A stretch of 31,419 nucleotides of DNA, taken from assembly GCA_964485515.1 (NCBI GenBank), contig CAZALT010000020.1:1-31419 (forward strand). Reading direction: 5' to 3'. Origin of the DNA: CAZALT01 sp964485515. Its GTDB lineage: Bacteria > Actinomycetota > Acidimicrobiia > Acidimicrobiales > Acidimicrobilacustridaceae. How positions within the stretch are numbered: the first letter of the stretch is position 1; the number at the start of each line of letters is the position of its first letter. The position numbers and the translations under genes are program-made. The notes below the pieces were generated by a model. It did no database searches. It was given only the letters and a program-made list of their open reading frames with translations, and was not told where the DNA came from. Below are positions 7,383 through 17,151 of this stretch, one piece after another.

Positions 7383-10300
7383 ATGCCGCCCGGGCAATCG
7401 CCCCCGGGCCATCGACTGCTCGCCCCTCGACTCGAGCTCACCGTGACCGACACGACCCAGCCTGAACGCCCTGACTCGCCCGATGCCGCCGCACGGCCGG
7501 TCCCCGCCGCGTTGATCGACCACCTCAGGGCCGGGGAGGGGACGGCCGCGGTCACCTTCGCCGGTCAGGGACGCGCCGCGCTCGACGACCTCGTGGCCCT
7601 CGTGCGGGACAACCCGGACCGACGGGGACTCGTCGAGCGGGGATCACAGGTGCTGGACGTCTTCGCGACGAGTCCGGCCGCCGCCGGGCACCACCGCGGC
7701 GGGTTCGACGTCGCCACGTGGGTTGACTTCCCCGACGCCGCGCCCCGAGCCGACCACCTGTGGTCTGCCGCCGTCTCGTACCCCTTGAACCTCCTCACCC
7801 AGGCTGTCGTGTGGGACACGCTCGTCGCCGACGGCATCGGGGCAGCCTTCGACGCCGGTGCGATCGTCGGGCTCACCGGCCACTCGCAGGGCCTGCTGGC
7901 CGCGGCCCTGGTGGCAGGCGACCCCGCGGCGCCGATCGACGACGACCGCCTCGAACGCGGCCTCCTGCTCGCCGCGTCCATGGGTGTCGCTCTGTCGGGC
8001 GGTCGGCATCGGTCGGTGACGTCCGGCGGAACCACCGTCACCCCGATGGCTGCGCTCCGGGGTGTCACCTTCGAGGCCCTCGACGGGGTGCTCGCCGAGC
8101 TCAACTCGTCGGTCGACGCGGCTGATCAGGTCCAGATCGCGTTGCGCAACGGCGGTGGTCAGCTGGTGGTCGCCGGCCCGCCGCGCTCGCTCATGCGCCT
8201 CCGGGCTCGCCTGGCCTCGGCGGTCGGCAGCTTCGACCCGTCGACGTCGTGGGAGCAGCTTCCGGTCGAGGTGCCCTTCCACACCTCTGCGCTCGGTCCT
8301 GCGATGGAGCGGTTCCTCGCCTCCACTGACGTCGATGGCCTGCTCGGCGACCTTGCCGCATCCTCGGTTCCGGTCCTGTCGCCGGTCGACGGAACCGACC
8401 TGCGGGCCGCCCCCGACCTCGCCCGGGCCGTGGCTCGCTCGCAGTTCGTCGACCAGATCCGTTGGGACCGCACGGTCGGGGCACTGGTGGCGCGCGGCGC
8501 CCGCTGGATCCTCGACGCCGGCCCAGGCACCGACGTCGCCCGGCTCAACGCCGCGATCGCGCGCGGGACGGGTGTCCGATCGCTGGCGCTCGCCTCGCCG
8601 GAGGGTCGACGCCTGCTCTTCACCCCTGGGGCCTCGTCGCCCACGCCCGACCTCGACTACTCGACGCTCTCGCCCACGCTCGTGTCGGTGCGGGGCGCCG
8701 CGCGCATCGACAACCGCTACACGCGGGCCACCGGCCGCCCCCCGTTCATCCTCGCCGGCATGACCCCGACCACCGTCGACCCGGCGATCGTCGTCGCCGC
8801 GTCGAACGCCGGCTTCACCGCCGAGCTCGCCGGTGGCGGCCAGGTGACCCCGGAGCTCTTCGACCTCCGCGCCGCGGCCCTGGCCGAGGGACTCCAACCC
8901 GGGCGAGAAGTCGTCTTCAACACCCTGCTGCTCGACCCCTACCTCTGGTCGCTCCACCTCGACGGCGACCACCTGCTCGAACGGGCTCGCCGGGCCGGCG
9001 TCCCGTTCGCGGGCCTCACGGTGTCCGCCGGTGTGCCCGACGTGGACGACGGCGTGGCGTTGCTCGACCGGCTCGCTGCGGTCGGCATGCGCGAGAACGC
9101 CTTCAAGCCCGGCACCGTCGACCAGGTGCGCAAGGTGCTCGCCATCGCCGACGCCGCCCGCCACCACACGGTGTTCCTGCACCTCGAGGGCGGACAAGCC
9201 GGCGGGCACCACTCGGGCGAGCCGCTTGACGACCTCCTCCTGGCCGCCTACGACGACATCCGCTTGCGACCCAACGTCGTCCTGTGCGTCGGCGGCGGGG
9301 TGGGTACCGAGGAGCGCGCCACAGCGCTGCTCACCGGAGCGTGGGCCGAAGCACACGACCTGATCGCGCGGCCGGTCGACGCCGTGCTGCTGGGGACCGC
9401 GGCCATGGCATGTGCCGAGGCGACCGCGTCACCGTCGGTCAAGCAGGCGCTGGTGGAGGCGGGCGCCGCATCGGTGGTCAGCGGGCGGTCTCACCTCGGT
9501 GCCGACATCCACTACCTCGACAACCACGCCGCCCGCGTCAGCGCGCTGCTGCACCAGCTCGCGGGCGACCCCGAGCGGATCGCCGCACAGCGCTCCGAGA
9601 TCATCGAGGCCCTCGCGGGAACGAGCCGTCCATTCTTCGGCGAGCTCGACGAGTTGAGCTACGGCGACGTGCTGCGCCGGCTCACCGACCTGTGCGCGAT
9701 CGGCGACGATCGGCCCGATGCCGACGGCCGGTGGGGCGACCCCACGTGGCGGAACCTCGCGTTCGACCTGTACCGCCGGTTCTCTGCTCGCCTCGCCCCA
9801 CCCGACACCGGAGCCGTGGTTCCGGTCGTGAGCCGCATCACCGACCTGGACGACCCGGCCGCCGCGCTGGCCGCGTTCGTCGACCAGCACGCCGACGCCG
9901 ACCACCTCCTCCTGCATCCCGCCGATTCCGCGTACTTCGTGGATCGGTGCGGTCAGCCCGGCAAGCCCGTGCCGTTCGTTCCGGTCGTCGACCGCGACAT
10001 CCGCCGCTGGTACGGCACCGATTCGCTGTGGGCCGCGCAGGACGACCGCTTCGCCGCCGACGAGGTGCTTGTCATCCCCGGACCGGAAGCCGTCGAGGGG
10101 ATCGTCGCCGCCGATGAGCCGGTCGCCGACCTGCTCGGTCGCTTCGACGCGCACCTCCGCGTCACGCTGCAGGCCGACGACGACCGGACCGGCGCGGCCG
10201 CGGTCGAACGCGACCGCGTGACGGGCCGGGGTCTCGCCCCCACCGTGGTCGCCGATGCGGTCGCGGACTCCCGCGGCCCCGTACCGGCGTTCTGCCTGGC

Positions 10301-13300
10301 TCCGGCGATCGGCGTGGGCGAGGCCGTCGGCGACGAGGTCGTCGAACGCGACGGAACCCAACCCAACCCCCTGTGGCTGCTGGTCCGCCCCGGCGACCAG
10401 ATCGGTGTCGACCGGTCGGGCAGCAGCGACGGTGGACAGCTCGGGTGGCTCGTCGTCGTCCCGGACGGCGCTCAGGTCGGCGAAGCGGTCGAGGTCCGGG
10501 GCGTCCCGGGCCCCGACGGCGAGACCGAGATCGAGCTGGCGACCACGCTGGTGGACATCGACGGCGAGCTCCGCCGGACGAGCCGCGCGTTCCACGTCAT
10601 CGACGACCCCGCGGGTTGGCGGTTCCTCGAGGTCGACCGGGAGGTGTCGGCTGCGATCGAGACCCGTGCCGCCCTGCTCACCGACGATCACGCGTTGAAC
10701 GACGAGAGCTGGATCGATCTCGGGCAGGCGGTGGAGAGGCCGTGGAGCTTCGACGCCGAACGAGCTCGTGCTCACGGAGTCGCCACGGGAGCGACCCACG
10801 GCGGCGTCGCGCTCGACGTGGCGTTCACCCTCGGGTGGCCCGCGTTCGTCGCGCTCGTCGCCGACGGGCCGCTCGCCGCCGAGTTCACCCATCTGCTGCA
10901 TCGCCGCCACCTGGTCACGCCCGGACCGGCGTGGCCCCCGGTGCCCGGCGAGACCGGCCGTTCCCAAGGTTGGCTCCGGGAGCTGCGCACGAACCCGGAC
11001 GCCTCCACCTACGAGCTCGTGCTCGTGGTCAGCTCCGACCGGGGGACGTTGGCCGAGCTGACCATGACGGCGATCGTGCCGATCCCCCCGGAGTCGGGCG
11101 ATCCGCAGCGGTGGCGGCACGATCTGGTCGAGGCCGATCTCGCGCTCGATCCGACCGACCTCGCGTGGCTGCTCGACCAGGCCTGGGTGGGTCCCGTCGA
11201 GCGGGTTCCCCGGCCGGGTGAGGTCGTCTCGCTCCGGGTCGACACCATCACCCAGGTGCAGAACGCACCGGTGGGGACGGGTGCCCGGACGGTGTCCCAG
11301 GCCCTGCACCGAACGGTGGGCGGCCTGTGGGTGGGCGACGAGCTGGTGGCCCCCGTCGACGCCGCGCTACCCGGCGCCGAGCCCGACGGCGAGCACCCCG
11401 TTCTCGTCGCCGTCGACCTGCTGGCCCGCCGCGCTCCCCGCGAGATCCATGCGACCACGAGCGTGGTGCTGGCCTCGATCGAGGACGAGGCGCCCCAGGA
11501 CATGGTTGCGTTCTCGCGCCTAGGAGGCGACACGAACCCGCTGCACCGCAGCGTGCTCGGTGCGCGACGGGCCGGGCTCGACCAGCCGATCGTGCACGGC
11601 ATGTGGACCTCGGCGCGGGCCCAGGCCGCCGTTGTGCGCGAGGTCGCCGACGACGACCCGACCCGTCTGCGTTCGTGGGACGTCGAGTTCCTCGCGCCGC
11701 TCGCGGTCGGGGCGCCCATCGACATCGAGATCACCCGCATCGGCCTCCAGGACGGGGCTTTGGTCGTGGCCGTCGTGGTGTCGGCGACCGACGGGCCGGT
11801 CGCCCGCGCCACCGCGGTCGTCGCCCCGCCGAGGACCGCGCTCGTCTTCCCCGGTCAGGGCGTGCAACGTCCGGGAATCGGCATGGACGGCTACGCCCGC
11901 TCGGCACCGGCCCGCCAGGTGTGGGACGCCGCCGATGCCGTGACCCGTCAGCGGCTCGGCTTCTCGGTGCTCGACGTCGTCCGGCGCAACCCGACGACGC
12001 TGGCCCTCGGCGAAGGCACCGTGCTGCGCCACCCCCGCGGGGTCATCAACCTCACCCAGATCACCCAGGTCGTCCTCGCCACCTTGGCTGCCGCCCAGGT
12101 GGCCGAGCTGCGCGACGTCGGCGTGCTCCCCGCAGGGCCGATCGACTCGGTGTGGGACGACGTCGTGGTGGCGGGCCACAGCGTGGGCGAGTTCAACGCC
12201 CTCGCCGCGCTCGGCGTGCTGCCGCTCGATCTCGTGGTCGAGGTGGTCTTCCGGCGGGGCGAGGCGATGCAGGCCGAGGTGCCCCGATCCGACGACGGTT
12301 CGTCGCCCTACCGCCTCGCGGTGGTCGACCCGAGTCGATCCGGTCTGGGCCACGAGGGACTCGAAGCTGTCGTGGCCGACGCGGCCAAGCGCTCTGGCGA
12401 GCTGGTCGAGATCGTCAACCACAACGCCGACGGTCGTCAGTACGCCGTGGCTGGCACCGAAGCCGGCCTCGCCGCGCTCACCGACCTCTTGGCGGGCCAC
12501 GCCGAGCCGGGGGCCAAGGTCGCGATGCTGGTGCCCGGCATCGATGTGCCGTTCCACTCCACCGTGCTCTCGCCGGCGGCCGACGTGTTTCGGCGGGTGC
12601 TCGACGAGCTCGTCGACGACATCGACGCCGCCCGGCTGGTCGGCCGCTACCTGCCCAACGTGACCGCGGGGTTCCTCGACGAATCGGTCGATCGCTCCGT
12701 GGTGATCGACCTGTTGGCCCGCCAGCTCGCCTCACCGGTCCGCTGGATCGAGACCCAGCGCGAGCTGTTCGGCGCGGTCGATCGCATCATCGAGATCGGG
12801 CCCGACACGTCGCCTGTGCTGACCAACCTGGCCCGGATGACCTTGGCCGGTTCCGGCGAGCCAGGACCGGTGCTGCTCCACGCCGAGCTCGACCTCGACC
12901 GCCTCCGCGGGATCGACGAGGTCCTGGCGGACGACGAACCGATCGACGCGGACGACGTGCCAACCGACCCGGGTCCTGCTGCTTCCGCCGGTCCTGGTGC
13001 TTCCGCCGGTCCTGGTGCTTCCGCCGGTCCTGGTGCTTCCGCCGGTCCTGGTGCTTCCGCCGGTCCGGGACCGGGACCGGTGGGCGATGTCGCCGATGTG
13101 CCGATGGGTGCCGGCGACGCGCTGCTCGCGCTCCTGGCCTTCCAGGCGTGGGTGCGTCCCGAGCAGATCGACCGATCGGAGTCGCTCGACCGCCTCTTCG
13201 AAGGGGTGTCGTCGCGTCGCAACCAGGTGCTCGTCGACCTCGGCAAGGAGTTCGGCCTCGCCAGCATCGATGGCGCGCACGAGGTGCCCATCGACCGGCT

Positions 13301-16300
13301 GGTCGTCGAGATCGCTGACCGGGCGCCCCGCTACCGCTATCCGGGCCCCTACCTGCGCGATGCGGTCAACGCCTCGCTCACCACCGTGCTCGCGCCAGCC
13401 GGGCTGTCGCGCTCGCAGGTCGAGGGGCAGCTCGCCTCGACGTTCGGCCTCGGGCCGGGGCTCGTCGACCGGGTGCTGCTGCAGATCGCACTCGACGGCC
13501 GCGATGGCCCGAGCGCTCGGGGCGGGAGCCTCGGCGGGGACACGTCAACTGAAGGTGCCGCCGCCTCGGTCGGCGCCGCACTGGGCCTCGACCTCCGGCC
13601 CCGCACCTCGGGTGCTGGCGCGACCGTCGACGCTGCCGCGGTCGAGGACCTCCGCGGTGAGATCGCCGACGCCGTCGTCGACGCCACCGGATCGCTGGCC
13701 GCGGCGCTCGGACGGCCGAGGCCCGACGACGCTCCCGAGCTGGCGGCGGCCGACCCCGACCGTGCCCGTCTCGCCGCGCTCGACGCCGCCATGGGTGTGG
13801 GACGTGCGGCCGCAGTGGAACCACGGTTCGACGCTCGCCGCCACACCGCCTTCACCTCGACGTGGGCATCGGCGCGCTGGGACCTCATCTGCCTCTACCA
13901 CGACGCGACGGCAGGCTCACGAAGCGGCGACGAGCTGCGGGCCGAGGCCCGGCGGCTCTCCCGCCACCTCGGAGATCCCACCTTCGACGCCACGCTCGCG
14001 TGGTTCGAGGCCAAGGCGGCTTCGGCCCCGGCCTCGGCGTTCCCCGAGCTCGCGGTGACGCTGCGCTCTGGCGCGGGCCATCAATCGGACGGTCGGGCGT
14101 CCGCGACGGCCGTGCCCGAGGTCGCGCTCGTCACCGGAGCGAGCCCCGGCTCGATCGCCGCGTCGGTCGTGGCCACGCTGCTCGAAGGCGGCGCTCGAGT
14201 GGTCGCCACGACGTCGACCGAGACCCCAGAGCGCCGCCGCTTCTACCGCGACCTCTACCGCATCCACGCCGCCCCCGGCGCCGAGCTGCACGTGGTCCCG
14301 GCCAACCTCGCATCGTTCGACGACGTCGACGCCGTCGTGGCCTGGCTCGTCGAACCGAGCACCGGCATCGAACGGCACCGACCGGATCCCTTCACCGTCA
14401 CCGCGGTCTTCCCCTTCGCCGCGGTGCCCACCATCGGGCGGCTCCCCGACGCGGGTGCCGATTCGGAGATCGCCATCCGCCTCCAACTCCTCGGCGTCGA
14501 GCGGCTCATCGGGCGCCTCGCCGAACAGGCCGAACGCGTGGGACACCAGCCCTTCCGGGTCGTGCTCCCGCTGTCGCCGAACCACGGGGACTTCGGCGGC
14601 GACCTCCCGTACGGCGAGACGAAGGCTGCGCTCGAAGCGATCCTGCACCGCCATCGCAGCGAGCCGGGCTGGGCTCGCTTCGTGCGCCCGGTGGCGGCTC
14701 GCATCGGGTGGGTCAGCGGCACCGGCCTGATGGCGGGCAACACCACGATCGCTTCATCGGTCGCCGAGCGCCTCGGCATCCACACCTACTCCGCGGCGGA
14801 GATGGGCTCGCTCGTCGCCCTGCTCGATGCCGACACCGATCTGACCGGTGGTCTCGCCGACGTCGACGACCTCCACGGACGTCTGGCCGCCTTGGGTTCG
14901 GAGCTGTCCGCCGTCATGGGGGACACCCGCCGCCACGCCGAGCTCGATGCCGCGGTTGCGGCTCGGGTCGGTGTCGATGCGCCGCTCACCATCCCTGCGC
15001 TGCCGGCGCCGGACACGAGCACACGCTCGGCCACGAACCCGAACGACGCCTGGCCGCATCTGCCCGCCGACGTCACACCGGCCGACCTCGTCGTCGTCGT
15101 GTCCACGGGCGAGCTCGGTCCGGGCGGGTCGGTGGCCACCCGCTTCGAACTGGAGCTCGGCGAGCTCTCGGCCGACGGCGTGGCCGAGCTGGCCTGGATG
15201 TGCGGCCTCATCCGGTGGGAGGACTCCGGTCTCGTCGCCGCAGGCACCGGCTGGGTCGACGTCATCTCCGACGAACCGGTCGACGAGTGGGAGCTCGCCG
15301 ACCGGTATCGCGATGAGGTCCTGGAACGGGTCGGACTGCGTCCGCTCGTCGAGGACGGCGTCGTCGATCCCGCCGGAACGCTGGTGTACACGCCCGAACC
15401 GCTCGATCGACCGGTGAGCTTCACGGTCACCACCGAGGCGGACGCGCGCACGTTCCTCGCCGCGGCGCCCGATCGGACGACGATCCGAATTGAGGATGAC
15501 GGACGGCTGCGGGTCACGCTCGACGTCGGCGCCGTCGTGCAGATCCCGCGGCGATCACCGTTGCCGCGCCGCGTCGTCGGCCAGTTCCCGACTGGCTTCG
15601 ACCTCGCGTCGTGGGGCGTCCCCCCCGACATGATCGCCGGCGTCGATCGCATGGCTCTCGTCGACCTCGTGACGACGGCCGAGGCGTTCGCCCGAGCCGG
15701 GCTCGATCCCGACGAGCTGGTGGGCGCGGTGCACCCGGCGCTCATCGCCAACGTCCAAGGTGCCGGGCAGGGCGGCATGGCCAGCCTGCGCCGCATGCTC
15801 GTCGACAACCTCCTCGACGGCGCTCGCCAACCCGATCGCCTCCAAGAGACCCTGGTCAACGTGATGGCGGCGCACACCGTGCAATCGCTGGTGGGCTCGT
15901 ACGGTCCGATGGTGCACCCGGTCGCGGCCTGCGCCACGGCAGCCGTGTCGATAGAGGAGGCGGTCGACAAGATCACCTCCGGTCGTGCGCTCGTCGCCGT
16001 GGCCGGCGGCTTCGACGACATCACCCCCGACGGCATCATCGGCTTCGCCGACATGGGTGCCACGGCCGACAGCGACGAGATGGCGGCCATGGGCCTGTCG
16101 CCGGGCGAGATGTCCCGATCGAACGACTCGCGGCGCAAGGGCTTCGTCGAGGCGCAGGGGGGCGGCTCGATGCTGGTCATGCGCGGAGACCTCGCCCTCG
16201 ACCTCGGCCTGCCCGTGCAGGCCGTCGTCGCCTACGCCGGCAGCTTCGGTGACGGCATCAACACGTCGATCCCTGCTCCAGGCCTCGGCGTGCTGGGCGC

Positions 16301-16961
16301 AGCGCGGGGAGGGACCGACTCGGCCCTCGCCCGCGGCCTCGCTCGCCTGGGTCTCACCGCCGACGACATCGCGGTCGTGTCCAAGCACGACACCTCGACG
16401 GAGATCAACGATCCCAACGAGGCGGACCTGCACCAGCGCATCCAGGACGCCATCGGTCGAACTCCTGGGAACCCGCTGCTCGTCGTGTCCCAGAAGACGG
16501 TGACGGGTCACGCCAAGGGCGGGGCCGCCGCGTGGCAGCTCGCCGGGCTCATCCAGGTGATGGCGACCGGCCAGGTGCCGGGCAACCGCAACCTCGACGA
16601 CGCCGACGTGCTGCTGCGGGCGTCGACCCACCTGGCGGTGGGCGATCGCACCATCGAGCTCGCCCCGGACGAGCCGGTGCGGGCCGCGCTGCTCACCAGC
16701 CTCGGCTTCGGGCACGTGTCCGCGCTGGTGGCGGTGGCGCATCCCCACGTGTTCCTCGCCGCCGTGCCATCGGCGCATCGTGCTGACTACCTCGCCCGGG
16801 CTGCCCATCGCCGTGCGGTGGGGGAGCGGGACCGCCTGGCTGTGCGCCACGGCCGGCCCATCTTCGCCAAGCGCACCGAACGCCGCATCCCCGGCGCCGA
16901 CACCGCCGCCCGCCGCGAGAACGAGGCGGCCATGCTGCTCGACCCCGACGCCCGCCTGTGA
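7383..16961 (+). CDS. fas: Type I multidomain fatty acid synthase
   Basis: A 3192-residue single-chain FAS in mycobacterial order. Acetyltransferase at about 50-400, with nucleophile S168 in GHSQG. Enoyl reductase at about 450-800, starting at PFILAGMTPTTVDP, with GGQAGGHHSGE. Dehydratase hot-dog region at about 1150-1480, with D1384 and H1388 in GGDTNPLH. Malonyl/palmitoyl transferase at about 1486-1830, with S1600 in GHSVGEF. Ala-Gly-Pro linker at 1864-1893. ACP at about 1915-2080, with likely phosphopantetheine site S1943 in EGVSSRRNQ. Ketoreductase at about 2245-2480, with TGASPGSIA and Y2410. Ketosynthase at about 2700-3150, with C2850 in AACATAA and histidines in SKHDTSTE and TGHAKGG. 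It makes acyl-CoA in the cytosol and appears complete. An in-frame GTG at 7443 is an alternative start; neither start has a clear ribosome site. acpS lies downstream. Confidence 0.96.
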   Translation: MPPGQSPPGHRLLAPRLELTVTDTTQPERPDSPDAAARPVPAALIDHLRAGEGTAAVTFAGQGRAALDDLVALVRDNPDRRGLVERGSQVLDVFATSPAAAGHHRGGFDVATWVDFPDAAPRADHLWSAAVSYPLNLLTQAVVWDTLVADGIGAAFDAGAIVGLTGHSQGLLAAALVAGDPAAPIDDDRLERGLLLAASMGVALSGGRHRSVTSGGTTVTPMAALRGVTFEALDGVLAELNSSVDAADQVQIALRNGGGQLVVAGPPRSLMRLRARLASAVGSFDPSTSWEQLPVEVPFHTSALGPAMERFLASTDVDGLLGDLAASSVPVLSPVDGTDLRAAPDLARAVARSQFVDQIRWDRTVGALVARGARWILDAGPGTDVARLNAAIARGTGVRSLALASPEGRRLLFTPGASSPTPDLDYSTLSPTLVSVRGAARIDNRYTRATGRPPFILAGMTPTTVDPAIVVAASNAGFTAELAGGGQVTPELFDLRAAALAEGLQPGREVVFNTLLLDPYLWSLHLDGDHLLERARRAGVPFAGLTVSAGVPDVDDGVALLDRLAAVGMRENAFKPGTVDQVRKVLAIADAARHHTVFLHLEGGQAGGHHSGEPLDDLLLAAYDDIRLRPNVVLCVGGGVGTEERATALLTGAWAEAHDLIARPVDAVLLGTAAMACAEATASPSVKQALVEAGAASVVSGRSHLGADIHYLDNHAARVSALLHQLAGDPERIAAQRSEIIEALAGTSRPFFGELDELSYGDVLRRLTDLCAIGDDRPDADGRWGDPTWRNLAFDLYRRFSARLAPPDTGAVVPVVSRITDLDDPAAALAAFVDQHADADHLLLHPADSAYFVDRCGQPGKPVPFVPVVDRDIRRWYGTDSLWAAQDDRFAADEVLVIPGPEAVEGIVAADEPVADLLGRFDAHLRVTLQADDDRTGAAAVERDRVTGRGLAPTVVADAVADSRGPVPAFCLAPAIGVGEAVGDEVVERDGTQPNPLWLLVRPGDQIGVDRSGSSDGGQLGWLVVVPDGAQVGEAVEVRGVPGPDGETEIELATTLVDIDGELRRTSRAFHVIDDPAGWRFLEVDREVSAAIETRAALLTDDHALNDESWIDLGQAVERPWSFDAERARAHGVATGATHGGVALDVAFTLGWPAFVALVADGPLAAEFTHLLHRRHLVTPGPAWPPVPGETGRSQGWLRELRTNPDASTYELVLVVSSDRGTLAELTMTAIVPIPPESGDPQRWRHDLVEADLALDPTDLAWLLDQAWVGPVERVPRPGEVVSLRVDTITQVQNAPVGTGARTVSQALHRTVGGLWVGDELVAPVDAALPGAEPDGEHPVLVAVDLLARRAPREIHATTSVVLASIEDEAPQDMVAFSRLGGDTNPLHRSVLGARRAGLDQPIVHGMWTSARAQAAVVREVADDDPTRLRSWDVEFLAPLAVGAPIDIEITRIGLQDGALVVAVVVSATDGPVARATAVVAPPRTALVFPGQGVQRPGIGMDGYARSAPARQVWDAADAVTRQRLGFSVLDVVRRNPTTLALGEGTVLRHPRGVINLTQITQVVLATLAAAQVAELRDVGVLPAGPIDSVWDDVVVAGHSVGEFNALAALGVLPLDLVVEVVFRRGEAMQAEVPRSDDGSSPYRLAVVDPSRSGLGHEGLEAVVADAAKRSGELVEIVNHNADGRQYAVAGTEAGLAALTDLLAGHAEPGAKVAMLVPGIDVPFHSTVLSPAADVFRRVLDELVDDIDAARLVGRYLPNVTAGFLDESVDRSVVIDLLARQLASPVRWIETQRELFGAVDRIIEIGPDTSPVLTNLARMTLAGSGEPGPVLLHAELDLDRLRGIDEVLADDEPIDADDVPTDPGPAASAGPGASAGPGASAGPGASAGPGASAGPGPGPVGDVADVPMGAGDALLALLAFQAWVRPEQIDRSESLDRLFEGVSSRRNQVLVDLGKEFGLASIDGAHEVPIDRLVVEIADRAPRYRYPGPYLRDAVNASLTTVLAPAGLSRSQVEGQLASTFGLGPGLVDRVLLQIALDGRDGPSARGGSLGGDTSTEGAAASVGAALGLDLRPRTSGAGATVDAAAVEDLRGEIADAVVDATGSLAAALGRPRPDDAPELAAADPDRARLAALDAAMGVGRAAAVEPRFDARRHTAFTSTWASARWDLICLYHDATAGSRSGDELRAEARRLSRHLGDPTFDATLAWFEAKAASAPASAFPELAVTLRSGAGHQSDGRASATAVPEVALVTGASPGSIAASVVATLLEGGARVVATTSTETPERRRFYRDLYRIHAAPGAELHVVPANLASFDDVDAVVAWLVEPSTGIERHRPDPFTVTAVFPFAAVPTIGRLPDAGADSEIAIRLQLLGVERLIGRLAEQAERVGHQPFRVVLPLSPNHGDFGGDLPYGETKAALEAILHRHRSEPGWARFVRPVAARIGWVSGTGLMAGNTTIASSVAERLGIHTYSAAEMGSLVALLDADTDLTGGLADVDDLHGRLAALGSELSAVMGDTRRHAELDAAVAARVGVDAPLTIPALPAPDTSTRSATNPNDAWPHLPADVTPADLVVVVSTGELGPGGSVATRFELELGELSADGVAELAWMCGLIRWEDSGLVAAGTGWVDVISDEPVDEWELADRYRDEVLERVGLRPLVEDGVVDPAGTLVYTPEPLDRPVSFTVTTEADARTFLAAAPDRTTIRIEDDGRLRVTLDVGAVVQIPRRSPLPRRVVGQFPTGFDLASWGVPPDMIAGVDRMALVDLVTTAEAFARAGLDPDELVGAVHPALIANVQGAGQGGMASLRRMLVDNLLDGARQPDRLQETLVNVMAAHTVQSLVGSYGPMVHPVAACATAAVSIEEAVDKITSGRALVAVAGGFDDITPDGIIGFADMGATADSDEMAAMGLSPGEMSRSNDSRRKGFVEAQGGGSMLVMRGDLALDLGLPVQAVVAYAGSFGDGINTSIPAPGLGVLGAARGGTDSALARGLARLGLTADDIAVVSKHDTSTEINDPNEADLHQRIQDAIGRTPGNPLLVVSQKTVTGHAKGGAAAWQLAGLIQVMATGQVPGNRNLDDADVLLRASTHLAVGDRTIELAPDEPVRAALLTSLGFGHVSALVAVAHPHVFLAAVPSAHRADYLARAAHRRAVGERDRLAVRHGRPIFAKRTERRIPGADTAARRENEAAMLLDPDARL
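12972..13061 (+). repeat. Five 18-bp tandem units encoding the MPT-ACP linker of FAS
   Basis: Units at 12972-12989, 12990-13007, 13008-13025, 13026-13043 and 13044-13061 are identical except for one base in the first. Each encodes GPGASA (GPAASA in the first). Together they form a flexible tether directly in front of the acyl carrier domain. Confidence 0.92.
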
Positions 16962-16980
16962 CCCCGACGGGGGAGCTCGA

Positions 16981-17151
16981 GTGAAGCTTGCGGATCTGGT
17001 GCCAGGTGGGTGGGGCGATCGGCGGGTGACGTCGGCGCCGGCTCCGCCCGCTGCCTGGCTCTCGACGGCGGTGAACCACGGCCTCGGGTCGATCCCACAC
17101 GGGTCGATCCCACACGGGTCGATAGCAGCTACAGATCGTGGTGGGTCGTGA
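16981..17151 (+). CDS. Possible small protein between FAS and acpS
   Basis: A 56-codon ORF starting at GTG 16981 with a good ribosome site, GGGGGAG, ending 5 nt upstream. Its TGA stop overlaps the acpS GTG (GTGA at 17148-17151), while acpS has no clear ribosome site of its own. The peptide begins VKLADLVPGGWGDRR and its C-terminal part contains a short repeat (GSIPH twice). I do not recognise it. It may be a true small protein or simply a translated leader that delivers ribosomes to acpS. No transmembrane segment or known motif is visible. Confidence 0.45.
   Translation: MKLADLVPGGWGDRRVTSAPAPPAAWLSTAVNHGLGSIPHGSIPHGSIAATDRGGS
17086..17126 (+). repeat. 15-bp tandem repeat upstream of acpS
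   Basis: GGGTCGATCCCACAC occurs twice in tandem (17086-17100, 17101-17115), followed by a partial third copy. It lies in the FAS-acpS gap within the possible small ORF, where it encodes GSIPH units. Confidence 0.8.
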
